Source: Brevibacterium casei CIP 102111 (lineage in GTDB: Bacteria; Actinomycetota; Actinomycetes; Actinomycetales; Brevibacteriaceae). Taken from it: a stretch of 64,000 nucleotides of DNA. Where the stretch lies: the NCBI RefSeq assembly GCF_900169275.1, contig NZ_FXZC01000002.1, positions 248,001 through 312,000 of the forward strand. Direction: 5' to 3'. The translations under genes and the position numbers were made by a program. This document shows, piece by piece, positions 34,666-44,252 of the stretch (positions within the stretch are counted from its first letter, which is position 1; each line of letters opens with the position of its first letter). The notes under the pieces were generated by a model. That model did not search any database. It was not told the origin of the DNA and worked only from the letters and a program-made list of their open reading frames with translations.

Positions 34666-35113
34666 GTTCGCCGCCTTCCGACCACGCCAGGTGAGGGTCA
34701 TCGGCATCGTCGGGGCGATCGCCCTGTTCGTCGGCTTCGCCGTCCTCTCGGTCGCCCTCTTCGTCGTCGACTGGCGGCCCTGGCACCTCATCGACATGGT
34801 GTGGATGAACCTGCTCGGCATCCTCTTCGGCGGAGCGCTGCTGCGCGTCGCCGACATCCAGGCCCGACCCGATCGCACCGGGCTGACGGTGCGCAACATC
34901 GTGCGCACGCGGCACGTGAAGTGGTCGGAGATCGTCGGGGTGACCTTCTCCCGCGTCGGCGACGACCCGTGGCCGATCCTCGACCTCGCCGACGGCTCGA
35001 CGTGCGCGGTGATGGCGATCCAGCATGCCGACGGCCCCCGCGCACACGAGGAGGTCGCCCGACTGCGTATGCTCGTGACCAAGTGGACGAACTTCGAGGA
35101 GGACCAGCCATGA
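34646..35113 (+). CDS. Two-helix membrane protein with PH-like domain
   Basis: A 155-residue protein with two hydrophobic segments (about residues 17-40 and 50-65) followed by a soluble beta-rich part containing GLTVRNIVRTRHVKWSEIVG and VTFSRVGDDPWPILDLADG, typical of small actinobacterial PH-domain proteins. The start is uncertain: the TTG at 34646 overlaps hisG by 20 bases; a GTG at 34691 would remove 15 residues. Function unknown. It overlaps the next gene by ATGA. Confidence 0.75.
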   Translation: MAPAASEFAAFRPRQVRVIGIVGAIALFVGFAVLSVALFVVDWRPWHLIDMVWMNLLGILFGGALLRVADIQARPDRTGLTVRNIVRTRHVKWSEIVGVTFSRVGDDPWPILDLADGSTCAVMAIQHADGPRAHEEVARLRMLVTKWTNFEEDQP

Positions 35114-36333
35114 CCGCGACAGAGACAGGGCCGCTGAGCGGCTGCACCGTCATCGACCTCTCCCGGGCGCTGGCCGGCCCGCATGCCGGGATGATGCTCG
35201 GCGACCTCGGCGCGCGCGTGATCAAGGTCGAGAACCCCGGTCGCGGCGACGACTCCCGCTCATGGGGTCCGCCCTTCGTCGGTCCCGACGACGATCCGCA
35301 GGCCACCTACTTCCTCTCGTGCAACCGCAACAAGGAGTCGATCGCCCTCGATCTCAAGTCCGAGACCGGAGCGGAGACCCTGCGCGCACTCATCGCCCGC
35401 GCCGACGTCCTCATCGAGAACTTCCGCACCGGCGTCCTCGAGCGTCTCGGCTTCTCCCCGGCCCAGTGCCTGGAGATCAACCCGCGGCTGATCATCCTCT
35501 CCATCACCGGGTTCGGCCACGACGGTCCCGAAGCCTCCCGCGCCGGATACGACCAGATCGCCCAGGGCGAGGCGGGACTGATGTCCCTGACCGGTTCGGG
35601 ACCCGAGGACATGCAGCGCGTCGGCGTCCCGATCGCCGACCTCCTCGCCGGGATCTACGGCTCCTACGGTGTGCTCGCAGCCCTGCTCGAGCGCGAACGC
35701 ACCGGCAGGGGCAAGATCGTGCGCACCTCGCTCATCGCCGGCATGGTCGGCGTCCACGCCTTCCAGGGCACCCGGACCACGGTGGCGGGCGAGACACCGT
35801 TGCCCGGCGGCAACCACCACCCCTCGCTCTCGCCGTACGGACTCTTCGCCTCGCGCGACGGCGCCGTGCAGATCTCCGTGGGCAACGAGAGCCTCTGGCA
35901 GAAGCTCTGCGCGGCCTTCGACATCGATCCCGCCACCCCGGGCATGGCCGACAATGCCGCACGCGTGGCCAACCGGCAGGCCGTCATCGACCTCATCGAG
36001 TCCCGTTTCTCAGAGTTCGACTCCGCCGACCTCCTCGAGCGGCTCAGCTCCGCCGGCATCCCGGCCGGCACCGTGCGCACCCTGCCCGAGGTCTACGAGT
36101 GGGAGCAGGCGCTCAGCCAGGGCCTCAAGGTCTCCGTCGACCACCCCGTCCTCGGCGGCATCGACCTGCCCGGCCCGCCGCTGCGGTTCTTCGACTCCGT
36201 CGACGGCGCCGAGGTGGAGACGACGAAGACGAGCCACGACGCCCCGCCGCTGCTCGACGAGGACGCCGAGGCGATCGCCGCGTGGCTGACCGGCGACGCA
36301 CCGGCGGAGCCCGGCACCGACCGGCAGGAGTGA
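35110..36333 (+). CDS. Class III (CaiB/BaiF-family) CoA-transferase
   Basis: A 407-residue acyl-CoA transferase. The fold signature VIDLSRALAGPHAGMMLGDL is at the start, the CoA-binding NRNKESIALDLKSETG follows, and the catalytic aspartate is probably D148 in AGYDQIAQGEAGLM. It moves CoA between organic acids; the substrate cannot be told. It is coupled to the membrane protein upstream and lies five bases before a carboxyltransferase gene, so an acyl-CoA route is likely, yet both genes sit inside a histidine cluster. Confidence 0.92.
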   Translation: MTATETGPLSGCTVIDLSRALAGPHAGMMLGDLGARVIKVENPGRGDDSRSWGPPFVGPDDDPQATYFLSCNRNKESIALDLKSETGAETLRALIARADVLIENFRTGVLERLGFSPAQCLEINPRLIILSITGFGHDGPEASRAGYDQIAQGEAGLMSLTGSGPEDMQRVGVPIADLLAGIYGSYGVLAALLERERTGRGKIVRTSLIAGMVGVHAFQGTRTTVAGETPLPGGNHHPSLSPYGLFASRDGAVQISVGNESLWQKLCAAFDIDPATPGMADNAARVANRQAVIDLIESRFSEFDSADLLERLSSAGIPAGTVRTLPEVYEWEQALSQGLKVSVDHPVLGGIDLPGPPLRFFDSVDGAEVETTKTSHDAPPLLDEDAEAIAAWLTGDAPAEPGTDRQE

Positions 36334-36337
36334 GACC

Positions 36338-37840
36338 GTGGCACGTCTGAACGCGACCGAGCTCGTCGGCATCGTCCTCGACGAGGGTTCCTTTGTCTCC
36401 TGGGACGAGCCACCGGTCACCCCTGCCGGAGGAGTCTCGGCCGACTATGCGGCCGAACTCGCCGCGGCACGCGAGAAGTCCGGGGTCGACGAGGCGATCA
36501 TCACCGGTGAGGGGACGATCAACGGGCGCCGGGTCGCCGTCGTCGCCGGAGAGTTCCGGTTCCTCGCCGGGTCGATCGGCGTCGCCGCCGCCCAACGGCT
36601 CACCGACGCCATCGAACGCGCCACTCTCGAAGGGCTGCCCCTGCTCGCGGGCCCCGCCTCGGGCGGCACCCGCATGCAGGAGGGCACCGTCGCGTTCCTC
36701 TCGATGGTCAAGATCACCAACGCCGTCGTCGCCCACCGCCGGGCCGGCCTGCCCTACCTCGTCTACCTCCGGCACCCGACGACCGGGGGAGTCTTCGCCT
36801 CGTGGGGGTCGATGGGCCATGTCACCGTCGCCGAACCCGGTTCCCTCATCGGGTTCCTCGGACCGCGCGTGTTCGAGGCCCTCTACGGCGAACCGTTCCC
36901 CGAGAACGTCCAGACCGGGGAGAACCTCCACAAGCACGGGATCATCGACGCCGTCATCGGACCCGAACGGATCCACGCCACGGTCTCCCGCGTCCTCGAC
37001 GTCCTCATGGGCGCCAAAGAGGTCCCGGCCCGCGTCCCCGACCCCGACACCCGCCCGGAGACCGTCGACCCGGACGCCGACGCGTGGCAGGCGATCACCC
37101 GCTCGCGCCGAGGCGATCGTCCCGGGGTCCGCGACCTATTGCGGACCGCGGCGAACACCGTGCTGCCGCTCAACGGCACCGGCCAGGGAGAGAAGGATCC
37201 CGGCCTCCTGCTCGCGCTCGCGAAGTTCGGGTCCGCCCCGTGCATCGTCCTCGGCCAGGACCGCTTCCGCCAGGACTCCCGGGCCCCGCTCGGCCCGGCG
37301 GCGCTGCGCGAGGCCAGGCGCGGAATGAAGCTCGCCGCCGAACTCGACCTCCCGCTCGTCACCGTCATCGACACCCCCGGTGCCGCGCTCTCCCAGTCCG
37401 CCGAGGAGGGCGGCATAGCCGGAGAGATCGCCCGTTCGCTCGCCGACCTCGCCAACCTCGACGCGCCGACGGTCTCCCTCATCCTCGGCGAGGGCTCGGG
37501 CGGGGGCGCGCTCGCGCTCATCCCCGCCGACAGAGTGCTCAGCGCCGAGAACGGCTGGCTGTCCCCGCTCCCACCCGAGGGCGCCTCGGCGATCGTCCAC
37601 CGCACGACCGAGTTCGCCCCGCAGATGGCGCAGAGTCAGGGCGTCCACGCGCCCAAGCTCCTCGAGACCGGCGTCGTCGACCGGATCATCGCCGAGCATC
37701 CCGATGCCGGCGACGAACCCCTCGACTTCGTCGCGCGGGTCGGCGACACCCTCGAGTACGAACTCATCGAACTCATGCGCGAACCCGCAGCCCGGAGACG
37801 GGCACGGCGGTTGGAGCGCTACCGGACACTGGGGATCTAG
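36338..37840 (+). CDS. Acyl-CoA/acetyl-CoA carboxylase carboxyltransferase, fused beta-alpha (AccD3-like)
   Basis: A 500-residue carboxyltransferase in which the beta-like half (residues ~1-230; PLLAGPASGGTRMQEG and HPTTGGVFASWGS) is joined to an alpha-like half (about 260-500; TVIDTPGAALSQSAEEGG and ILGEGSGGGALAL). The N-terminal four-cysteine zinc finger of E. coli AccD is missing. The layout resembles mycobacterial AccD3. It would need a biotinylated AccA-type subunit, which is not in the window. It is flanked by a CoA-transferase and hisF. Confidence 0.88.
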   Translation: MARLNATELVGIVLDEGSFVSWDEPPVTPAGGVSADYAAELAAAREKSGVDEAIITGEGTINGRRVAVVAGEFRFLAGSIGVAAAQRLTDAIERATLEGLPLLAGPASGGTRMQEGTVAFLSMVKITNAVVAHRRAGLPYLVYLRHPTTGGVFASWGSMGHVTVAEPGSLIGFLGPRVFEALYGEPFPENVQTGENLHKHGIIDAVIGPERIHATVSRVLDVLMGAKEVPARVPDPDTRPETVDPDADAWQAITRSRRGDRPGVRDLLRTAANTVLPLNGTGQGEKDPGLLLALAKFGSAPCIVLGQDRFRQDSRAPLGPAALREARRGMKLAAELDLPLVTVIDTPGAALSQSAEEGGIAGEIARSLADLANLDAPTVSLILGEGSGGGALALIPADRVLSAENGWLSPLPPEGASAIVHRTTEFAPQMAQSQGVHAPKLLETGVVDRIIAEHPDAGDEPLDFVARVGDTLEYELIELMREPAARRRARRLERYRTLGI

Positions 37841-37849
37841 GAGAAGACC

Positions 37850-38614
37850 ATGGTTGCCGTGAGAGTCATCCCGTGCCTCGACGTCGACGCCGGACGCGTC
37901 GTCAAGGGCGTGCGCTTCGCCGAGCTCCGCGACGCCGGGGACCCCGTCGAACTCGCCCGCGTCTACGGTGAGGCGGGTGCCGACGAGCTCACGTTCCTCG
38001 ACGTCACCGCGAGCAGCGGCGACCGTGAGACCGTCCACGACATCGTCGCCGCGTGCGCCGAGGAGGTCTTCATCCCGCTCACCGTCGGCGGCGGCGTGCG
38101 CAGCGTCTCCGACGTCGACCGGCTCCTGCGCGACGGCGCGGACAAGGTCTCCGTCAACACCTCGGCGGTCGCGGACCCGCAGCTCATCAGCGACATCTCC
38201 CGTCACTTCGGCAACCAGGTGCTCGTCCTCTCCCTCGATGCCCGGCGGACCCGGGGCGGTGAGACCCCGTCGGGCTTCGAAGTGACCATCCGCGGCGGCC
38301 GGGAGGGCACGGGCCGCGACGCGATCGAGTGGATCCGCGAGGCGGCCGAGCGCGGGGTCGGCGAGGTGCTGCTCAACTCGATCGACGCCGACGGCACCCG
38401 TGAGGGCTTCGACCTCGAACTCATCTCCGCCGCCCGGGCGGCGGTGAGCGTGCCGCTCATCGCCTCGGGCGGGGCGGGGAGGGTCGAACACTTCGCCCCC
38501 GCGGTGCGGGCCGGAGCCGACGCCGTGCTCGCCGCCAGCGTCTTCCACTACGGCACGCTCCACATCGACGAGGTCAAGGCCGCGCTCGCGGCAGAGGGGT
38601 TCGAGGTCCGATGA
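37850..38614 (+). CDS. hisF: Imidazole glycerol phosphate synthase, cyclase subunit
   Basis: A 254-residue TIM barrel that closes the imidazole ring and releases AICAR. The two catalytic aspartates are in [14 protein letters not shown] and LVLSLDARR, with phosphate-binding [11 protein letters not shown] and [11 protein letters not shown]. The ATG at 37850 follows AGGAGAAG; a GTG three codons later is possible. The partner hisH is not in the window. It overlaps hisI by ATGA. Confidence 0.97.
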   Translation: MVAVRVIPCLDVDAGRVVKGVRFAELRDAGDPVELARVYGEAGADELTFLDVTASSGDRETVHDIVAACAEEVFIPLTVGGGVRSVSDVDRLLRDGADKVSVNTSAVADPQLISDISRHFGNQVLVLSLDARRTRGGETPSGFEVTIRGGREGTGRDAIEWIREAAERGVGEVLLNSIDADGTREGFDLELISAARAAVSVPLIASGGAGRVEHFAPAVRAGADAVLAASVFHYGTLHIDEVKAALAAEGFEVR

Positions 38615-38979
38615 GCGGGCGGCAGATCGACGCGACCCCGGAGAACTGGCGGGAGGTCATCACGTTCGGACCCGACGGGCTCGCCCCCGTCGTCGTCCAG
38701 GAGGCGACGACACGGGACGTCCTCATGCTCGCGTGGATGGACCGCACAGCCATCGAACGCACCCTGGCCGAGCGGCGGGCCGTCTACTGGTCGCGCTCAC
38801 GGCAGGAGCACTGGGTCAAAGGGGAGACCTCCGGCCACACCCAGGCGCTCGTCTCGCTCGCCCTCGACTGCGACGCCGACGCGCTGCTCATGGTCGTCGA
38901 CCAGACCGGACCCGCATGCCACACCCTCACCGACACCTGCTTCACAGGAAGGACGATCAGTGACGATCCCGACGACTGA
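38611..38979 (+). CDS. hisI: Phosphoribosyl-AMP cyclohydrolase
   Basis: A 122-residue single-domain HisI that opens the adenine ring of PR-AMP. The metal and zinc sites lie in [19 protein letters not shown], then DCDADALLM and the C-terminal [11 protein letters not shown] cysteines. It is not fused to HisE. Its end overlaps trpE by 20 bases, so his and trp genes share one message. Confidence 0.95.
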   Translation: MSGRQIDATPENWREVITFGPDGLAPVVVQEATTRDVLMLAWMDRTAIERTLAERRAVYWSRSRQEHWVKGETSGHTQALVSLALDCDADALLMVVDQTGPACHTLTDTCFTGRTISDDPDD

Positions 38980-40528
38980 GTCCGGCCTCGACATCCGCCC
39001 CGACCTTGCCGGCTTCAGGGCCGCCGGGGCGACGGCGCGACTCGTGCCCGTCCACGCGGAGGTGCTCGCCGACGCCGAGACCCCGCTCAGCCTCTACCGG
39101 AAGCTCACCGACGGCACCCCCGGGTCGTTCCTCTTCGAATCCGCCGAGGCCGGTGCGTGGGCGCGCTACTCGTTCATCGGCTCCGCGCCCGTGGCCACCC
39201 TGGTCTCGACGTCCGAGGGCTTCCGCTGGGAGGGCACCCCTCCCGTCGGAGTGCCCCGCACCGGCAGCGTCCTCGATGCGGTCGCGGCCACCCTCGAGCT
39301 GCTCCGGATCGAGTCGAGCGACCTGCCGCCGATGGTCTCGAGCCTCGTCGGCTACTTCGGGTGGGACATCATCCGGGAGGTCGAGAAGCTCGGCGACCCG
39401 CAGCCCGACGAACACCGGCTGCCGACCGTGCAGCTGATGATCCCCGGGGACATCGCCGTCTACGACCACTACTCGGGCACGCTCACCCTCGTCGCCAACG
39501 TCGTCAACGTCGACGGGGCGGAGACCGGGATCGACGACGCCTACGCCTCCGGGGTCGCTCGGATCGAGGCGATGCTCGCCCGCATCACTGCCCCCGCCCC
39601 CGCCGAGGTGCGCGTGCCGGAAGCGGTGACCCCGCAGGTGCGCACCCGCACCCCGCGCGAGACGTACCTCGACGGTGTGCGCAGGGCCAAGCAGGACATC
39701 GTCGACGGTGAGATCTTCCAGGTCGTCCTCGGGCAGCGCTTCGACACGGACTGCGACGCCGAGGCGCTCATGGTCTACCGGATGCTGCGGCGGGCGAACC
39801 CCTCGCCGTTCATGTACCTCCTCGACCTCCACGACTCAGACGGACAGCCGGTGAGCATCATCGGCTCCTCGCCCGAGGCGCTCGTCACGGTGCGCCAGGG
39901 CACCGTCGTCACCCACCCCATCGCCGGTTCCCGGCCCCGCGGGGCCAGCCCGGAGGAGGACGACCGCCTCGCCCGCGAACTCCTCGCCGATGAGAAGGAG
40001 CGCGCCGAGCACCTCATGCTCGTCGACCTCGCCCGCAACGACCTCGCGAAGGTCTGTCGGGCCGGCACGATCGACGTGAGCGCGTTCATGGACATCGAAC
40101 GGTTCAGCCACATCATGCACATCTCCTCGACCGTGCGCGGCGAACTCGAGGACGGGCACGGGGCCGTCGACGTGCTCACGGCGACCTTCCCCGCCGGCAC
40201 GCTGTCCGGGGCCCCGAAGCCGCGCGCCCTGCAGATCATCGACGAACTCGAGGTCGTCGGGCGCGGACTCTACGGGGGAGTCGTCGGGTACCTCTCCTTC
40301 ACCGGCGACCTCGACCTCGCGATCGCCATCCGCACCGGGGTCCTCCGCGACGGAGTGATGAGCGTCTTCGCCGGCGGCGGCATCGTCGCCGACTCCGTGC
40401 CCGAGACCGAATACGAGGAGTCGGAGAACAAGGCGGCCGCCGTCCTCACCGCGGCAGCCGCGGCCGGACGCGCCCACCGGGTGGCCTCCTCGGCGGATGC
40501 CGCCACGGCCGCGGGAGGTCGACGATGA
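38960..40528 (+). CDS. trpE: Anthranilate synthase component I
   Basis: A 522-residue chorismate-using TrpE. The N-terminal feedback site has [17 protein letters not shown]; the catalytic core has [21 protein letters not shown], the [10 protein letters not shown] loop and [17 protein letters not shown], ending with [16 protein letters not shown]. It needs a glutaminase partner, TrpG, which is not here, nor is trpD. The GTG at 38960 lies inside hisI, leaving no room for a trp leader attenuator. Confidence 0.96.
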   Translation: MTIPTTESGLDIRPDLAGFRAAGATARLVPVHAEVLADAETPLSLYRKLTDGTPGSFLFESAEAGAWARYSFIGSAPVATLVSTSEGFRWEGTPPVGVPRTGSVLDAVAATLELLRIESSDLPPMVSSLVGYFGWDIIREVEKLGDPQPDEHRLPTVQLMIPGDIAVYDHYSGTLTLVANVVNVDGAETGIDDAYASGVARIEAMLARITAPAPAEVRVPEAVTPQVRTRTPRETYLDGVRRAKQDIVDGEIFQVVLGQRFDTDCDAEALMVYRMLRRANPSPFMYLLDLHDSDGQPVSIIGSSPEALVTVRQGTVVTHPIAGSRPRGASPEEDDRLARELLADEKERAEHLMLVDLARNDLAKVCRAGTIDVSAFMDIERFSHIMHISSTVRGELEDGHGAVDVLTATFPAGTLSGAPKPRALQIIDELEVVGRGLYGGVVGYLSFTGDLDLAIAIRTGVLRDGVMSVFAGGGIVADSVPETEYEESENKAAAVLTAAAAAGRAHRVASSADAATAAGGRR

Positions 40529-41052
40529 CGAAGTCCCGCGGAGTCCTCCTCATCCTCGTCGTCGCAGCCGCCCTCTGGGCGATCACGCTCGCCACCTGGC
40601 AGACCGGGGCGGCGAGCGACACGCTCGGCCCCTCCGGGGTCGCGCTGCCCAGCCAGACGGAGACGAGCCAGGCCTCGCCGATCGCCACCGCATGCGTGGC
40701 GATCATCGCGGTGTGCGGGCTGCTCTCGGCGATGTTCGGGAAGGTCGGCCGCATCGTCGTCCTCACCTTCGCCCTCCTCGCAGCGCTCGGCTACGGGATG
40801 ACCGCGATCACCGCGATGGGGGCCGAGGGTGCGACCTCGTGGCCGCTCGTCGCCCTCATCGGCGCGGTCCTCGCCGTCGTCGTCATCGGTTGGGTCGTCG
40901 TGTCCTCGCGCACATGGTCGGGGTCGAACCGCTACGCCCGCACGGCGCAGGCCGAGGACGGTGACTTCGACTCTGCGGCGACGTGGGATGCGCTCTCCCG
41001 CGGTGAAGAGGTCGAACGCGGCGACGACGAGGATCCGCCGCGGAGGACGTGA
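40525..41052 (+). CDS. Tryptophan-biosynthesis-associated membrane protein
   Basis: A 175-residue protein with about four hydrophobic segments and a charged, acidic C-terminal tail. It starts [18 protein letters not shown] and has the periplasmic WQTGAASDTLGPSGVAL stretch. It matches the Trp_oprn_chp family that sits between trpE and trpC in Actinobacteria. The role is not known. It overlaps trpE by ATGA. Confidence 0.85.
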   Translation: MTKSRGVLLILVVAAALWAITLATWQTGAASDTLGPSGVALPSQTETSQASPIATACVAIIAVCGLLSAMFGKVGRIVVLTFALLAALGYGMTAITAMGAEGATSWPLVALIGAVLAVVVIGWVVVSSRTWSGSNRYARTAQAEDGDFDSAATWDALSRGEEVERGDDEDPPRRT

Positions 41053-41056
41053 GGGG

Positions 41057-41132
41057 CGTCGGACGTGACCCGGAGGCGCCGACCCCGATCTCAGGTGCCG
41101 GGTCGATGCCAGAGCACACCGTCGGACGTGAC
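41057..41132. repeat. Two 13-bp direct repeats in the trp intergenic region
   Basis: CGTCGGACGTGAC occurs exactly at 41057-41069 and at 41120-41132, 63 bases apart, which is six turns of B-DNA. Each contains a small inverted repeat, CGTC-G-GACG. The second copy abuts a possible -10 (CACAAT, 41132-41137) for the next gene. This could be a paired operator on the same face of the DNA. Confidence 0.5.
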
Positions 41133-41173
41133 ACAATGAGAGAGTACTTGAGCACGTCAGCGTAAGGAGCGCC

Positions 41174-41443
41174 ATGTCGCAATCCGTCGCCCGTTCGGGC
41201 GCCACCGATCTCGATAAGTCCACGATCGACTACGCCGCCATCGCCGACCCCGGCCACGGCAACTCCGTCGCCGGCTGGACCGGTGTCATCATCATGCTCG
41301 TGGGACTGTCGATCGGCTGCGTGGGCTTCACGATCCACAACCCGACGATCGTCTACGCAGGCGGCGGGGTCGCCGTGGTCGGCCTCATCGTCGGCATGAT
41401 CCTGCGCGCCGTCGGACTGGGAACCAAGCCGAAGCGCCGATGA
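41174..41443 (+). CDS. Small two-helix membrane protein (HGxxPAAW-like)
   Basis: An 89-residue protein with two membrane helices (residues ~35-55 and 60-80) and a basic end. The motif HGNSVAGW just before the first helix corresponds to the HGxxPAAW signature of a family found next to trpC in Actinobacteria. The ATG follows AAGGAG. It overlaps trpC by ATGA, so it is coupled to tryptophan synthesis, but no function is known. Confidence 0.82.
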   Translation: MSQSVARSGATDLDKSTIDYAAIADPGHGNSVAGWTGVIIMLVGLSIGCVGFTIHNPTIVYAGGGVAVVGLIVGMILRAVGLGTKPKRR

Positions 41444-42228
41444 CCGTCCTCGATGACATCATCGTCGGCGTCCGCGAGGACCTCGAGGCGCGTCGCCGCG
41501 AGGTCCCGCTGTCCGCGGTCGTCGAGTCCGCCCGTGCGGCGGCTCCGGTGCGCACCTTCGACCTCGACGCCGACTTCGGCGTCATCGCCGAGGTCAAGCG
41601 CCGCTCACCCTCGCGCGGCGACCTCGCCGACATCCCGGACCCCGGCACTCTCGCCGGCCTCTACGCCGCCGGCGGAGCCCGGGCGATCAGCGTCCTCACC
41701 GAGGGCCGTCGCTTCTCCGGCAGCCTCGCCGACCTCGACGCCGTCCGGGCGGCCGTCGACGTGCCGGTGCTGCGCAAGGACTTCATGGTCGACGAGTACC
41801 AGTTCCACGAGGCCCGTGCCCACGGGGCCGACCTCGTCCTCCTCATCGTCGCCGCTCTCTCCCCGGCGCAGCTGCGCGACTTCCACGACCTCGCGGCCTC
41901 CCTGGGCATGACGGCCCTCGTCGAGACCCACAGCGTCGCTGAGATGGAGACCGCGATCGACATCGGGGCCCGGCTCATCGGCGTCAACACCCGCAACCTC
42001 AAGGACCTCAGCGTCGACACGGCCCGGTTCGCGCCGCTCGCCGAGCTCGCCCCTGCCGGGTGCACGCTCGTCGCCGAGTCCGGAGTCGCCGGCGTCGGCG
42101 ACGTCGACGCCTACGCCCGCGCCGGTGCCGACGCCGTGCTCGTCGGCGAGGCACTCGTCCGCGACGGCGACCCGCAGGCCGCCGTGGCCTCCTACACCGC
42201 AGCGGGCCGCGCGCATCAGCGCGCCTGA
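41440..42228 (+). CDS. trpC: Indole-3-glycerol phosphate synthase
   Basis: A 262-residue TIM-barrel enzyme, single function (no TrpF domain). Motifs: [30 protein letters not shown] with the catalytic lysine, [12 protein letters not shown] and LVAESGV. It is coupled to the small membrane protein upstream and lies 36 bases before trpB. trpF is not in the window; Actinobacteria often use PriA (HisA/TrpF) instead. Confidence 0.96.
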   Translation: MTVLDDIIVGVREDLEARRREVPLSAVVESARAAAPVRTFDLDADFGVIAEVKRRSPSRGDLADIPDPGTLAGLYAAGGARAISVLTEGRRFSGSLADLDAVRAAVDVPVLRKDFMVDEYQFHEARAHGADLVLLIVAALSPAQLRDFHDLAASLGMTALVETHSVAEMETAIDIGARLIGVNTRNLKDLSVDTARFAPLAELAPAGCTLVAESGVAGVGDVDAYARAGADAVLVGEALVRDGDPQAAVASYTAAGRAHQRA

Positions 42229-42264
42229 GACCCTGACCGCAGGCACACGAACCGAAGGACAGCC

Positions 42265-43476
42265 ATGACTGAGACCACGGAGACCGGACCGTACTTCGGT
42301 GCGTTCGGCGGGAGGTTCATTCCCGAAGCCCTCATCCCGGCGCTCGACGAGATCGAGGAGACCTGGCGGAAGTCCCAGGTCGATCCGGAGTTCACCGCAG
42401 AGCTCCGTGACCTGCAGCTGCGCTACATCGGTCGGCCCAGCCTGCTCACCGAGGCGACGCGGTTCGCCGCTCACTGCGGGGGAGCCCGCGTCTTCCTCAA
42501 GCGCGAAGACCTCAACCACACCGGCAGCCACAAGATCAACAACGCGATCGGGCAGGCGCTGCTCGCGAAGCGGATGGGCAAGTCCCGGCTCATCGCCGAG
42601 ACCGGCGCCGGTCAGCACGGGGTGGCCACCGCCACGGCCGCAGCACTGCTCGGCATGGAGTGCGAGGTCTACATGGGCGAGGAGGACACCCGCAGGCAGG
42701 CCCTCAACGTCGCCCGCATGCGCCTGCTCGGGGCGAAGGTCAACGCCGTCGCCAACGGCACGCGCACCCTCAAGGACGCGATGAACGAGGCGATGCGCGA
42801 CTGGGTCGCCAATGTCGGCAGCACCCACTACGTCATCGGCACCGTCGCCGGCCCTCACCCGTTCCCCGCCATGGTCCGCGCCTTCCAGCAGGTCATCGGC
42901 ACCGAGGCGCGCGAACAGCTCCTCGAGACCGTCGGCCGACTGCCCGACGCTGTGTGCGCGTGTGTGGGAGGCGGGTCGAACGCGATGGGCATCTTCGCGG
43001 CCTTCCTCCCCGATGAGGACGTGAGCATCTTCGGCTTCGAGGCCGGGGGAGAGGGCATCGAGTCCGGCCGCCACGCCGCCCGGTTCTCTGGCGGACGGCC
43101 CGGGGTCCTCCACGGCTCAGCCACGTACATCCTCCAGGACGAGGATGGTCAGACCCGACCCTCGCATTCGGTCTCCGCGGGCCTCGACTATCCCTCGGTG
43201 GGGCCCGAGCACTCGCACCTCCACGACACCGGCCGCGTCGTCTACGAACCGGTCATGGACGACGAGGCGATGACCGCCCTCCAGCTGCTCGCCCGCACCG
43301 AGGGCATCATCCCCGCGATCGAATCCGCCCACGCCCTGGCCGGGGCGATGCGGGTGGGTGAGCGGCTCGGACCCGAGGCGATCATCCTCGTCAACCTCTC
43401 GGGACGCGGCGACAAGGACATGACCACGGCAGCGACGTGGTTCGACTACTTCGACGAAGGAGCAGTGCAGGTATGA
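42265..43476 (+). CDS. trpB: Tryptophan synthase beta chain
   Basis: A 403-residue PLP enzyme of the TrpB1 type that joins indole and serine. The PLP lysine is in [15 protein letters not shown]; the catalytic [13 protein letters not shown] and the PLP-phosphate-binding [10 protein letters not shown] are intact. The ATG follows GAAGGA. It overlaps trpA by ATGA. Confidence 0.98.
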   Translation: MTETTETGPYFGAFGGRFIPEALIPALDEIEETWRKSQVDPEFTAELRDLQLRYIGRPSLLTEATRFAAHCGGARVFLKREDLNHTGSHKINNAIGQALLAKRMGKSRLIAETGAGQHGVATATAAALLGMECEVYMGEEDTRRQALNVARMRLLGAKVNAVANGTRTLKDAMNEAMRDWVANVGSTHYVIGTVAGPHPFPAMVRAFQQVIGTEAREQLLETVGRLPDAVCACVGGGSNAMGIFAAFLPDEDVSIFGFEAGGEGIESGRHAARFSGGRPGVLHGSATYILQDEDGQTRPSHSVSAGLDYPSVGPEHSHLHDTGRVVYEPVMDDEAMTALQLLARTEGIIPAIESAHALAGAMRVGERLGPEAIILVNLSGRGDKDMTTAATWFDYFDEGAVQV

Positions 43477-44252
43477 CGACGACCGGAGAGACCCTCGACG
43501 CGGTCGCCGAGGCGGGGCGCAGCGCCGCCCTCATCGGCTACCTGCCCGTCGGCTTCCCCACCGTCGAGGGATCGATCGAGGCGATGACCGCTCTCGTCGA
43601 ATCCGGCGTCGACATCGTCGAAGTCGGCCTGCCCTACTCCGACCCCGGGATGGACGGACCCGTCATCCAACGGGCCGCCGAGGCGGCACTGGAGGGCGGC
43701 GTGCGCACGAAGGACGTCTTCACCGCCGTCTCCGCCGTCGCCGAGGCGGGCGGCACCGCCGTCGTCATGAGCTACTGGAACCTCGTCCTCCAATACGGAG
43801 TCTCCGCGTTCGCCCGTGATCTCGCCGCCGCCGGGGGAGCGGGGATCATCACCCCCGACCTCATCCCCGACGAGGCCGGAGAGTGGATGGCCGCGGCCGA
43901 CGACCACGGCCTCGACCGGATCTTCCTCGCCGCGCCGTCGTCGACGCCCGAGCGCATCGCCACGATCGTCGACGCCAGCCGCGGCTTCGTCTACGCGGCC
44001 TCGACGATGGGAGTGACCGGAGTCCGCTCGAGCGTCGACGACCATGCCCGCGACCTCGTCGCCCGCCTCCGGGAGGCCGGTGCCCCGCACGTATGCGTCG
44101 GACTCGGCGTCTCGAACCGCGAGCAGGCAGCCGAGGTGGCCGCCTACGCCGACGGCGTCATCGTCGGCTCCGCCCTCATCCGCGCCCTCGACGAGGGCGG
44201 GGTCCCCGCCCTGCGCACACTTGCCGGCGAACTCCGGGAGGGCTGCGCATGA
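43473..44252 (+). CDS. trpA: Tryptophan synthase alpha chain
   Basis: A 259-residue TIM barrel that frees indole from indole-glycerol phosphate. It has [15 protein letters not shown], the catalytic Glu in [15 protein letters not shown], and the phosphate-binding [12 protein letters not shown]. It overlaps trpB and lgt by ATGA. Confidence 0.96.
   Translation: MTTTGETLDAVAEAGRSAALIGYLPVGFPTVEGSIEAMTALVESGVDIVEVGLPYSDPGMDGPVIQRAAEAALEGGVRTKDVFTAVSAVAEAGGTAVVMSYWNLVLQYGVSAFARDLAAAGGAGIITPDLIPDEAGEWMAAADDHGLDRIFLAAPSSTPERIATIVDASRGFVYAASTMGVTGVRSSVDDHARDLVARLREAGAPHVCVGLGVSNREQAAEVAAYADGVIVGSALIRALDEGGVPALRTLAGELREGCA

Noticed and set aside
38940-38980. trp leader peptide or attenuator before trpE
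   Set aside because: trpE begins within hisI; no room and no tandem Trp codons.
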